Shown here: positions 26,689-39,508 of the stretch, in pieces
Layout: each line of letters begins with the position of its first letter
Position numbering within the stretch: position 1 is the first letter of the stretch
NCBI GenBank assembly: GCA_023333565.1
Contig: JAJKFH010001094.1
Coordinates: 2,790,001-2,854,000 of the forward strand
DNA length: 64,000 nt
DNA from: Puffinus mauretanicus
Lineage: Eukaryota; Chordata; Aves; Procellariiformes; Procellariidae
Direction: 5' to 3'
The notes under the pieces: generated by a model
What the model was told of the DNA's origin: nothing
The model's database searches: none
Seen by the model: only the letters and a program-made list of their open reading frames with translations
Position numbers and translations under genes: made by a program

Positions 26689-27367
26689 TCAACCCATCGT
26701 CAATGTATTGTTTTTGAAAGTATTTAAATACAAAGAAACCCATTGAGAATTAACACAGATTCACTATATCTCAAAAAATAAATAGCTATATAACCCAGAA
26801 GTGTTGTTTGTTTCTGCCCATGAAAATGTTGCTTAGAGTTGTTCACGAAAGGTCAAATTATGATTTTGTTTACTCGTACTGAAAACCTTTTTACTCCACA
26901 TGTAATGCAGTGACAGCAGATGGGGAGTAAAGCTTTTTTCAGTGCAAGGAAAGTGATTAGCATCTGATTCTCATACTGATGCACACTATTGACATGAGGT
27001 TTAACTTAAAGAACTTAATCATTTCCATCACATCTCTTCTACCTACACTCCAGAAATAGATTTTGCTCACTTTATTCATCCTGACTGGTAACTTTCTAGG
27101 AAAGGAGACCCTCTGAAATCAACAGCATTGCTTACAGAGTAAGGCACTATTCCACACGAGTAACTATAGTCCATAAAAATTTTCATTTTGCACATAGACT
27201 TTACAGATGCCTGAACTTCTCTGCCTCAGAGATATTGCTGCTAGCCTCTATGTGGCCTCGTGGTGTCACAGTTAAATGAATTTGATGGCTTAAATCTCAA
27301 CTAAATACAAAAAAAGCAGGTATATATAACGGAGTCCTATTTTGCAGTGATTTGGTAAGAGACTGTT

Positions 27368-27427
27368 TCTATTGAAGTCAATGACAAAACTCCCATTTCA
27401 TTCAGTTCTACAGTTTTGGGCCCTAGA
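27368..27427. mobile_element. Palindromic dispersed element, copy in proposed INHBA 3' UTR
   Basis: ctattgaagtcaatgacaaaactcccatttcattcag...ttttgggccc shows the central 'gaagtcaatg' and the terminal 'gggccc' of the family. Confidence 0.45.
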
Positions 27428-28910
27428 TCGGTATTCTGCTGTGACATATGAGTGCAGAATAATTATAAGCATCTGTAAGCACTTCCTTTTGCTAAACCCC
27501 AAGAATACAAACACATTCAGCCCTCCCAAAGAAACATCTTAACGTGCACTTCTGCCAGTTTCTTAGGCCTTGTATCCAGTGAGCCTCTGACATGGAGAGG
27601 GGCAAAGACAACCAAATGTGGTCAACTGTGAAGCAAGAAGATTGTGGAGGTACTAAACAAATACATTTCTGTGATTAAATATATACTGAAAATACATTTT
27701 CAATATAAACAGGAAGTAGGTTATATGGAAAGGAATGTGTTAGTAGTTAAAAGCCTCTTTTTTTTTTGGTATAGTCATACCTGAAAGGAGAAGTAATTTT
27801 TGAGACTGCATGCCCTTGAACAACTGTTTAAATATGGTAACAATTTCTAATGCTATTTTAAGTACATGCAGATTTAATTAAATCAAATTATCGGGGGTGG
27901 GGTGTTTTGTTGGAATCAGTCAGTCTTGATTAACATCTCGATTTCTTATTTTATTTTATCATATAGTTTTTCATTTCCCCCTACTTTAAATAACTCTGAC
28001 CACAAATCAAAACCCCATGACTGAATCTAGAGATTGGAGGGAGAAACCTTTAAAATTTGTGACTAGTATACACACACAAATGAAAGCTAAAAAGCAGGGC
28101 TTAGGAACAGTTACTTCTTGATTTGAAAACCTTCTTCTGTTTTTGGTGTATCTATCATGAAACGTGCCCACCGCATCTAAAATCCTATATTTTCTTTCCT
28201 CACTTGGAAGTTGTCTCAGGCTAGTTTCATGTTTTTCAGGGTCAGTCCCCATTCACCACATAAAAGCCGGTATCAAACTCAGCATCAGACTTCTTTTTAA
28301 AGGCTATTTCTGTTTTGGCCAGGAAAACCGTGAGCCTAAACTTACTCTGCTTGCAGCCAATGGGAGTTTTGCCATTGTCATTTAGGGGAAGATGCTGGGA
28401 TTTCAGGTCTCCAATGCTCTCTAAACTAATCACACTTGAGAGTAATTTTTACCAACGTGAGCCATCTCACCTGCTTCCCTTGCCACTACGTTCAGAGATC
28501 AACCATGATGCAAGCAGCCTGGTTTAAATAATTGAATTAAACAATGTTGGATATGGTGCCATTCATTCAAAATCCTTTCTCTCCCTTCACACTGCCCACA
28601 GCAAAAGGAACCTGTGATTCACCTTGGCTTACCTTTACTCATGTAGGGAAACCAGTAGATGTCAAAGAGCCTGTTGACATGAGTAAGGGTTCTGAGACAA
28701 TATGCATCCAATTTTAAGGCCAAGTCTAAAGCCCAGTGAAATAAAAGGTACTCTCCTCAACAGCTGTCACAGACTATGTTCCTGCTCCTGCTGTTCCAGA
28801 GCCTGGCTCTACTGCTAGAAAAATCAACAACAATTCTGCCACTTGCTTCAAAGGAAGCAGGGTCAGGAACTTGGTTTGTTTAAGTTATAAAGATAAATTA
28901 GTTGTGCATC

Positions 28911-28935
<25 letters not shown>
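28911..28935. repeat. Poly-T, 25 bases
   Basis: A pure T run (A run in the transcript) inside the proposed INHBA 3' UTR. Confidence 0.9.
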
Positions 28936-28942
<7 letters not shown>

Positions 28943-30221
28943 CCTACTAGCATTTGGTATCCCTCCCTTTCCCCAGGAAGAAAACACAAAAAAAACAACA
29001 AACTTCTGCAAATAATTTAAATCAGAAAGCCTTGATATTTTACAGAAGCTTCAGTGACAAATTTAGTGTTTACCCAATTGTTATAATTTTTTAAATTTTT
29101 TTTTTTGCAAATTGCAAACAAGTCTGTAAAAAAATGCATTGTATAAAAAGTACATAAATGTATAGCCCATTAGCTGTACTATGCAATCTAAATACTGTGG
29201 AATAAATTAGATAGAAAACTTAGCTATAAGCATGTATGTTGATATCTATTCAACGGAGGAAAAGGCTTTTTTTTTCCTTTTCTTTCTTTTTTCTTTTTTT
29301 TTTTTTTTAAATCTCTATCGATACGTACAATACAGACATGCGCCCATACGTATGCACACACAGAGAACACCCACGCACACATGCACACACAAACAGTTTT
29401 GGCTGACAAAGAACGAAGGCCCTGATTACACTGTTTAAACATAGTTCTCGCCATGAAGGTGCTAACACGCTATCCCTAGCCAATGTGACCGGGTTGAATT
29501 GTGCTATCTTTTTTTTTTTTTTTAATTTTTTTTTTTACAGACGGTGCTCTCAACAAGGTGGGGAGCCGCGTTAGTGCTTCTTTCCGTGAGGGGCATTTTG
29601 AAGCCTGTCCCGTCAGAAGGCAGCTAACAGGGGCTTGGTCCTGCAAACCTGTGAGAGTCTGAAGCTTCAGGCTCAGGGTTATCAAACTCAGTGTAAACAG
29701 GGCCTAAAGGTTTCTCCCATTCCCTCTTATCATCTCCCCCTACCCAAAGACAGATGTTGTAACTTTAACATTCTTTTAAATATGACAGCGATAGAATTTA
29801 AAAAAAAAAAACTATCTACCTATGCCCTATGGGTTGGACCCTTCAGGTTAGGTGTTGACACTGAAAATTAGGTCTTACAGGTAACGCGCAAACTCATTAA
29901 GAGTTGTCATGCTAGAGGGTGGTGGTTGAGCCAGCCAGTCTTTTGCTGAAGACTGCATTTCAAACAGAAATCCTACCACAACTGCCGTTTTCTGTATATT
30001 TGCAGGGGCGATGATGGGCAGGGCCCAAAGCTGCTTGTAATTTTACATCAAGACTTTCTAAGTGTACACCAGCACTTTAGGATTCTCTCACACAAATACC
30101 ATTTTGAACGTGTAGCCTCCCACTTGGTAGTAACAAACAATCTTTTAACATACTGTGCTTTGCACACAAACATTCATTGTTTTAAGAACATTAAAGTGAA
30201 GCCAGAAGTGCTTATACCTTG

Positions 30222-30279
30222 TGTATACATACATATATACATACAGAAATATATACATATATATATATATATGTATATC
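30222..30279. repeat. (AT)n / (ATAC)n microsatellite
   Basis: A compound ATAC/AT repeat inside the proposed INHBA 3' UTR. A similar TATG-rich run occurs at about 31170-31230. Confidence 0.9.
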
Positions 30280-31027
30280 CCTTGTATAAAGTTGTTTCCC
30301 AACAATGCACAGTTGCTGTGCATCAAGGACAAGTCTTAGTGTTGTACATGCAAAAGAGTACAATTATGCTTAGATGGATCTCGGATCCGAGCACCTTGGA
30401 TCCAAATCCCAGGGCTTTTCTGGGCTTACTTCAAATGGCAATTTTCTGTCGAGGGCGCTATTTGAATTTAACTGGTTAACAGATATTCTAGCCTGAATGT
30501 AATCAACCCACTGACCCTTAATTCAAACCCTAACTTATTACAGGTGAATGGTACCAACCACAAACAGACTTTTTAGAGGCTCGCACAAATGTCTTTGGTG
30601 TATGTGTCTATTCATTTTAAGGTACAAAATAATAATAATTATTATAATAATAAAAATAGCTATTTTGTGTGCTGTAGCAGTTCTTGTATAGCTCACAATA
30701 AGTGCAGCTCTCAACCCCTCCCACACCCAACCACCCTCCCTTGCAAATATTTGTTAAATAAGGATTAGACAGGTCAGACACCATTGTAGTGCAAATAGTA
30801 AACGATTAAAAATTTTTTTTACAAAATATAGAAATGTTTGGCTCCAGTAACTGGACAAACATGTTCCTTTCAAGTATCTCTCACTGAAGAATTTTTTTTA
30901 AAACAAGTTACTTCCATTTAAAAAAAAGTCTTTCTGTTTTTTTTTTTTCTTTCTTTCGCAGGTAAACAGTTTCAAACCAACTAGGTTGCATAGTTCTAAC
31001 GTTGTAAGCACCTTTACAAAATGTAAC

Positions 31028-31058
31028 TTTTATTCTTTCATTCATTCTTTTTTTTATT
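31028..31058 (-). terminator. INHBA: Candidate proximal poly(A) signals of INHBA
   Basis: There are two AATAAA hexamers on the minus strand (31058-31053 and 31033-31028), about 700 nt after the stop codon. Use of either would give a short-UTR mRNA. The surroundings are A-rich on the transcript strand, so chance occurrence is quite possible. Confidence 0.25.
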
Positions 31059-31762
31059 CTGTTTTTTTCTTCATTTTTCTTTTTTCCTTTTTTCTTTTTT
31101 TTTTTGTAAATGTAGTGCAGAAGATGAAGGTGTAGACACCTGCACAATATTGTCCCTTTACCAATGGTAAGTATATGTATGTGTATAGTGTCTGTATGTA
31201 TAGAGATATGTATATAAATACATAGCCATATGTATATACACACAAACACTACACACCTACTCGGTTCCTCGGTAAATTTGGGGGGAAAGTGCCAGTGAAT
31301 GTAGTGTTCATACACATGGCTTTTCAAGGAATTTCAATGACATTTTGGACTTAGTCCAAATTGCTGCAGGTTAGATGAGCTGCTACCACGCCTTGAACTG
31401 ATGGGTAACTAAGGGAGGGAACATAACTCCCCTAGTAATAACTAATGTTTAATATACTATGTAATAAGATAAGGAGCATACTGAAAGGAAGGGGAAATCC
31501 CCAACCCATACCGCCATTCAGACGTATCTCATTCAAGCCCGGGTTCATGAAGCTTTCTTCCTTTTTATAGCTGAAGTCTTTTCTGATCCTCCATAAGTCT
31601 TTTTTTTTTTTTTCTCTTTTCTCTCTCTCTTTTGTTTTTGCTTTCATTTCCGATGATTGTTTCATTCAAAAAAGGTTGTACCATGTCCGATCTTTCCTCT
31701 TCTTGGGCTTTTGATACATTTTCTTCTCAACTTAACGAGAAGGGTCTTGCGCACACATGCGT

Positions 31763-32779
<1,017 letters not shown>

Positions 32780-35700
32780 TTATGATTCTTCTGTTCTAAC
32801 CTTCCTTCACCTCATGCCCTCCTCAGTTTGTCTTTTGTGAAAATTCTCTCTTTAGAAAAGTATTTCTTTGCTTGTTGTTTTCCAGTATCATATTTTAACC
32901 AAAGCATTTTGTTATGGTAATGATATAGTCATTTATGTAAAGCATCTCATGGCAAATAAGCATCAGTAGCTGCTAAGAGTTCATTTGCCTAAGCTGTCTG
33001 TGTGATCACTGTTAGCTGAAAGGCAAAAATGCTTTTGTGACAACAGCCCATGGCTATATGTACCATACGCATAAAAATCTGCGCCTAATAGCTAAAGTTA
33101 GGGAGTGAGTTCCAGCCCTGCCAATTCTTTGGCAATACTTTGGAAATTATGTGGGAACGAGGTCTGCCCTTTCTCTCTCCGTAAAATGCCATTCTTCATA
33201 TGCATCTTAAAATGAGTCGTAAATGTGAATTGTTTCAAAAACAAAGAAACACTAACATATGAGCCTCAGCTTTGAGAGGTTTGCAGAGTTATATTGTAAA
33301 GAATTGCAGAATTGCAGCAGGCAGACTCTTCATCCTGTGGGATGTTAGCTGTAGATCCTGTTCTTAATTTAACACACTGTACTCGCTGTGATTATAGTAA
33401 TGGTGAATACACTGAGAAATGAGCTAAAGAACTGTATAATTATGGGGATGGTTCTCTGGCATAATTGTATCAACTTGCTGAGATGTCATGATGATGATTA
33501 TGATGGTGAGGGGGTGTTTCTCTGATACAGAGCTCATATCCCTGGCAGAAGTTGGAATGAATAATGAGGGCTGTTTAATGATTTGATCACTAGAGCATGA
33601 AAAAGTTAAGAGAGAATGAATTAGCTGGGGGGGTGGTGGTGGTATTAGTTTTTTAAGAGAGGTACTTTTCTATTTTCTTGACAAAAGAAAAAGCCATGTT
33701 GGCATCCTTTATTCTTTCTCAGTATGGAGGCCAGGATGGACTGGGGTCACAGATTTGAAATGCACAGATATCTGACCTTAGTGAGACAGAAACAGTATTC
33801 ATAATTATCAATTTGGCATTATTATTCCTGAGCTACTCATGGTTGTTGACCCTGTTCTCTGTGCAGTGGTTTTGCTTGTCAGGGAACCAGAACTTGGCAC
33901 CCTAAAAAGGGCAAGTGGTGATCAAAACCGAAGTGGCTGGACACATAAAGGAAAAATTGCTCTCACGGCAGCAAGGCTCTCCTCCTTGCTTCCCATTGCC
34001 ACTGAACTCCACTAGTGCAGGCTCCCGGACGATCTCCCTGCTTCCCCATTCTCAGGTGAGACAGAAGTGGGGCAAAATCACAAGAGACATCTATCCTGTA
34101 TTCACTTGCAAATTCAAGAGTTCCTGGTTTCTCAAGTCTGTAGGCAGGCTGTGCTGCCCTTTGAGCTACCTGTTGCTTTCCTTCTCTGTGAAGTCCTGGC
34201 ACTGACACATTCAGCTTTCCCTGGTGGCATTCCCAGGTCAAAGAGACAGACGTTTGTGAATTACAGTGGCCAAAGGGCACAGCGTTTTGTTTTTGTTTTG
34301 CCTCTAAGTGAGAGTGTGAAATTGTAGACTGAGATAGGGAAACACATGGTTTGTGTTAGCTGCTTCTCACAGACTTTGCTGATGCCAGTCTCCAAAGTGA
34401 GTTACATTAATTTCTCAGGGAGCTACATGAACCAGTAGGACTGTGCCTTAGAAAAGGAAGTGGCTTATAGAAAAGACAGAGCAAGCTGACCAGTACTGTG
34501 AGGCATGGTGGAGTTACTGTTTTTCTATTATTTTTTAAATAAGATTCATTCAATAATGACTGAAAGTTCATTAGTCAGCTCTTACCAGCTAACACTATTT
34601 TTTTCCATTCTGGAAATGAAACTATGGCAAAGCTGCCAGCTGTATTGGAACAGAGGGCAGGTGGTAGGCATTAATCTCACTCCTGCCCAGGTTTCAGAGC
34701 ATGAGGAGATGTACAGTGACATTCCTCCAGTCCAAAGGAAGTCTGGTCCAAGAGGCTGGTTGCCTTGTAGGTAGGGATGTTGTAAAGAGTGTTTGCTATG
34801 TGAATGGATACTTCTAAGGCCTGCGAGGACCGTCCATCCATTCCCCCCGACTCTCTCTTCTAAAGCAAGCTTCTAACTTTAGCTTATCCCTTTCCTTGGC
34901 ACAGTCCCGATAAACCCTTTCTGGGGGGGGACCTGGGCTTCAGGGGAACCTGAAGGCAGGTGACCTGCCAGGAGTGGGCTGCTGCCTCCAAGACTCTCCA
35001 TCTAACCCCTTCTGCTTGCTGTCCCTACCCAAGGAAACCGTGAGGGGGAAAAAGATGGTTTAGACCAAGCTGCAGAAATTGTTCTGGTACCAGCAGCCTC
35101 TTCCCAGCTGCTCTCTTTCCCCAGAGCTCACAGACTGGTGCGGGCAATAGGCATATATTGCTGGGAAGTGCAAAACTTATTCTGTGTTCCTGAGGTACCA
35201 AGCTGGGCACAGACAGTATTTCTGGTGAGGAGGGATCCTGTGCATGAACAGATCAGCTGTGCTGGACATGAACATGGAAAACTGGCCCAGTCACGTGCTC
35301 GTAAGAAAGCAGCAGGGGTGTGGAGGCCTGGCTCAACAGTGGAAGGAGCTACATGGCCCATCTGATCAGAAAAGCAGGACAGCCCTGTGTTACAGAATAA
35401 CCTGATGCTGTTAAGTGCTAATGCATGATATTTCACATTTTGTTATTTCCATGCCAGTGGGAGTTGAAAATAGTTATGAAGTGACATATCTCCAACAGTA
35501 AATATTCATATTACCTTATGCACTGGCCAGAAGTGTAGCAATGCAGCCACTTTTTTGACAGATAGTACATGAAAGAAACAGGACCTCAAGAACTCTCTTA
35601 ATTAGTTCTTTATATGTTCCTGTATGTGTGAAAGTTGAATTCCTCCTCGTTACTAAAATTACTAGAATAGTACGGTGAAAGTACCGGAGTACTTGTTTTT

Positions 35701-37025
35701 GCTTCACTTGAGGAAAGTGAGCTTGAGCAAGGTAGCATAAGACATGTCCTTATACAGGGGTAACAGCCTCCCTGAAGGTTGTTAGCCACAATAACAGCCT
35801 CTCTGTATGAGGTTAGCTCATTTTCACAGACGAATGGTCAATTCAGATTCTAAAGAAAGAAGATGCAGGAAGCTTATATGAGTCTAATATTTGTGGACAA
35901 AACAAAATCCTGAGTCCTCAAACCTGCATAGCTAATAAAAGGTTTTACAACAATTAAAAAAACCCTTTCCCTTTCACAGATCTTTTTAGGAGACTGGAAA
36001 TGGTGCAAAGTTGGGGATGAAAAGCATGCTTTCACATTAGGAAAAAACGGAGCTTTTCTGAATTCTCTCCACATTCACAACTAGTTTGTTACGATCACAC
36101 AGCATAAATGGTATGAATCCTGCAGTCTTTACGAGGTCACTATGCTCAGACAAGCTCATTTTGAAATCAGAGTTTGGCCTGTGCTAAAACTGAATAGAGG
36201 TCTCTGGATCTGGCTTATTATGATTACACATTCACTTTATAACAGGATCTTTATTTCCAAAAGGTTCGGTGCTACAATAAAATAAATTCTTCAAGTGTTC
36301 TGAGACAAAAAAATTGCTGTATTTCATTTTCTCCAAATATTGCTTAGGGATTTAGCAGTCTTTCCTTTTTGGTCTGAGTTAATCACCACGTTCAAAGCTT
36401 TGGAAATATATACTGTTCATCTAACTGAAAGTAAAAAAGAGACCTTTCTGAAAGCTGGGGACGGTATCACTTCCATAATTACACTTTGTTTATCCTGTTG
36501 TCCTTCCTTTTCATCTGCCACAGCTGATTTGCAAGGGTCTTTTTCCATTTCTAATCATCCTGCTCCTCCTGCCTGACTCCTGTGGAAAGACCCACAGCCC
36601 AACAGTGGTAATGCCTTCATCACTTCCATGCTCATATAAACGGCGATGTCAACAGCCTGGATTGTTATCATAGCAGAAAGCAGCTGAAAAAGGAGATGAG
36701 GGATTACTTTGGGCCCCCTTTGATTGCTTTTCCTCGTCTCCCCTTCCCAAAGCCTTGGAGAGGCCACCTCTCTGCGTTACTGCTAAGCGAAGTCCCTTCC
36801 AGGAAGAGGGCTGTGACGCCGAGGGAGCAGTCTAGCGGCGCGAGTGACACTGGCAAATGCTGTGAGAAATGGTTAAAAATGCAAGCCCTAAGAAGTAGTG
36901 CATATATGGTAAAAGGTTTAATGGAAGGAGTTACTGAATGGAAAGAAAGTGTAGCATCAGTATATATAGCATGAGAGTTTGCTCGTATCTGTTTTTCTCT
37001 TCAGTGGTGCTTGCACACCTTTTTA

Positions 37026-37334
37026 GGAGAGAGACCTGAACACGCAAGCAGAGGGGCGCCTGCACAGGTACCCTCTCCACCTCTGGAAGGGCTGCTCAGG
37101 GCTCACGCGCGGGGCTCTGCGCTCGGTACCTGCTCCCAAGCGGCACTTGGTGACGGGCACGGCGCAGGAGAGCGTGGAGGGGTTGGCAGAGCTCTTGCGG
37201 GCCCAGGCGTGGGGGAACCGGCAGGGGCAGCCCTGCGTGGGGTAGCTCGTGATGGGCTCACGGCAGGAGCCTGCGGCTCCCGCGCGCTCTTCCTCTGGGG
37301 CTAAGGATCCTTCCTTCAGTATCGCTGGCTTTAA
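37026..37334 (-). other. CpG-rich patch in INHBA intron with a 103-codon open minus-strand frame
   Basis: The minus-strand frame is free of stops from the TAG at 37337-37335 to the TAA at 37025-37023. From about 37285 to 37134 nearly every codon ends in G or C, while first and second positions are mixed (AGC TAC, AAG, AAC, ATC ACG). That period-3 bias is typical of vertebrate coding DNA. The frame is cysteine-containing (SCREPITSYP, CPCRFPHAWARKS, SCAVPVTKCRLG) and runs into a possible donor GCAG/GTACC at 37130/37129. There is no ATG near its start, so an upstream exon would be needed. I do not recognise the protein. A plus-strand frame shares the same third-position bias but has an internal stop. 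About 22 CpGs lie in 270 bases. Confidence 0.3.
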
Positions 37335-38836
37335 CTATGCAGTCGAAGCTCACTTATTTGCAATTTGCAGCCGGATTCAAGATCGAGCCCTGTTAGTTCA
37401 GGCTATATACATATGCTAGGTAGGGTCTAAGCTATACAGTTAAGAGGATCTATTTTTGAGTAAAATGCTAAGATACTTAAAATGATTTTTTTTTTTTTGT
37501 TAAAACCATGCTGTTAAATGATTAAGGCTGGTTTTTTTCATAATGCAAGTGATTATCCTTTCTGACATTATAATGTGACTTATTCTTAATTTCTCTTAAT
37601 ACAGAGTATTTAAATTTTCCTTTGAAAAATGCTTACTGTGTAAGAGGTGCTGTTACTTTAAATTTCCATGCTTCACCACTGCTTAATTTTGAACCGTTTT
37701 TACGTTATACTGTAAGTGAACTGTTTTTCCATACAAAGCAAGCTTTTTTTTCCTTTTTTAGTTGCTAACTTTACTACTGCCTATGTTTAGATTTGGGGGA
37801 ATTTGTACTGCGTGCCAATCTGTAATTACATTCAAAAGCATCCTTCTCTTTACTTCTCATTTCCGTTCCCCAGGAGACAGAAAAAAATAGGTTACTAGAA
37901 AGGTTCCTCTAAAGAGAGTGAAGAGCATGGTTATTGAGAGATAATTGCTCAAAATGTTTACTAATGAGTGACCACTAGAGTTAGATGAATTGTTCACAGC
38001 GTAGAATTTATTCAGTGAATTTAGCACTGTTATCGTCTGGCAATTATCCCCTAGGCAGACTGATTATTACAAATGTGTTATTACCGCGATTAGACAGTGG
38101 CCGTTTCTGTGAACGAATTTCAGCCTATGGATCACTGGCAAACGATTTATTCTAACTATTCATCACCCCTCGTATGTGACTGGTCATCCAGGTTGCATAC
38201 TTTCGTTCCTGCTCGCTGACTGCCTGACTGCCGCGTCTTACAAAAGGAGGAGCAAACACCTTATCTTTATGTTCACATACCCTTTGCTGCCAGCAAAAGG
38301 AGATTTTTGTTGTAAGAAAAAATAAACCAAAAAAGAAAACCAGGAAAAAGAACTATTCCCCAAGCATTCATGAGGGAAAAAGCAGCAGCAACCTTATTTA
38401 AATACCTTTTCTTGAAAAGTTAACCCAAAGGGGCATTGACAAGGTCATTCAGAATGTGAAATAATTCAGTTCTGGTGAACCTTGACTCTCCTCTGCTATT
38501 TTGTCAGGAGGGAAGCACTTTACATCCACAGCCGAGAGCTCTTTCCAAATTGAAAGCCCTTCCCCCACATGGCTTTAAATATTTAGAAACAAAAAAGGTG
38601 TTTGTTTGGTTGAAGTTTTTTGTTACTTGATTTTTGTATTTATGTCTAAAATAGCTCAAGCAAAGTTTAGGGTCATTTGCACCAATAACATATTTCATGG
38701 TAAAAACAATACCAAGTCTTCGTCTTTCATAAAAGAGAGAGTAATTTTTTTTGTACATACTTGTAATAATTTGTTGTAAATTCTAAAATTAAGTGGCCAG
38801 TCTGTTTTCATTAAAGTATTTAGTTTCTATGCACTA

Positions 38837-38911
38837 AGGCCCAAATCCCAAGCCCACTGAAATGAATAGCAAAACTTCCAATTGCTTCCATCGGACTAAG
38901 CTTCAATCCTA
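38837..38911. mobile_element. Palindromic dispersed element, copy in INHBA intron
   Basis: aggcccaaatcccaagcccactgaaatgaatagcaaaacttcc...cttcaatcc is the same family as 45201-45302, a degraded half-copy. Confidence 0.45.
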
Positions 38912-39269
38912 AATCATTCTTGCAAAGCTCTGTTGCATTAAATGAGATTACCTTTTCATACCCATATAGACATATCTAGATATAAGAACTCCTCAGCATG
39001 AATCATTTACACATCTGCAGTGTAGATACATCCTGCACACAGGAGAGCACATGAAAACATATACTAATCTGCAGGAACCTATTCATATTACAATGATGCA
39101 GGTACAGCTACATGGATATATAAGCGTGTCTGCCTTGGCATACCCATACATACGGACATACGTGCGCTTATACACACATACAGGCAAATGCATATTATGA
39201 TATTCCCAACTGCATTTGCATACAAAACTGTATGCATGACTACACACAGAGATGGACACATACAGTACT

Positions 39270-39287
39270 TTCTCTCTCTCTCTCTCA
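39270..39287. repeat. (TC)n tract
   Basis: A short perfect TC run ending in cagg. It resembles a splice acceptor on the plus strand but no supporting exon is visible. Confidence 0.85.
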
Positions 39288-39483
39288 GGTATCTTCTTCT
39301 AAACTGGTTCCCACCTTCTCAGATTCGTCTGTGCTTTCTCAAATTGTTCTCCAACCATCCAACTTCCCTGAATTCTCACGTTTTGTTAAAATGAAACAGA
39401 TTAATGCAGAATGGCTTTCTTCTTCTGGAAGTAACTTGCTTTCATTTGCTAAACTTGAAAACTTTGATACAGTATGCCAAAGC

Positions 39484-39508
39484 AAAAAAAAAAAAAAAAA
39501 AAAAAAAA
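39484..39508. repeat. Poly-A, 25 bases
   Basis: A pure A run in the INHBA intron. No LINE or processed-gene sequence is recognisable immediately before it. Confidence 0.9.

Larger units (their letters stand above)
26160..31762 (-). other. INHBA: Probable long INHBA 3' UTR
   Basis: INHBA transcripts in vertebrates have long 3' UTRs. Here about 5.6 kb after the stop codon is strongly AT-rich, full of T and A homopolymers (25 T at 28911-28935) and AT/ATGT microsatellites, with no credible coding frame. AATAAA signals on the minus strand occur near the stop (31058-31053, 31033-31028), at 27955-27950, at 26184-26179 and at 25767-25758. The 26.18 kb site has the best downstream U/GU-rich context, so the UTR is drawn to there. 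Shorter isoforms are likely. The end is inferred, not seen. Confidence 0.45.

Noticed and set aside
28007..28252. 81-codon hydrophilic minus-strand frame in the proposed 3' UTR
   Set aside because: No motif and no plausible splice context. Located where INHBA 3' UTR is expected.
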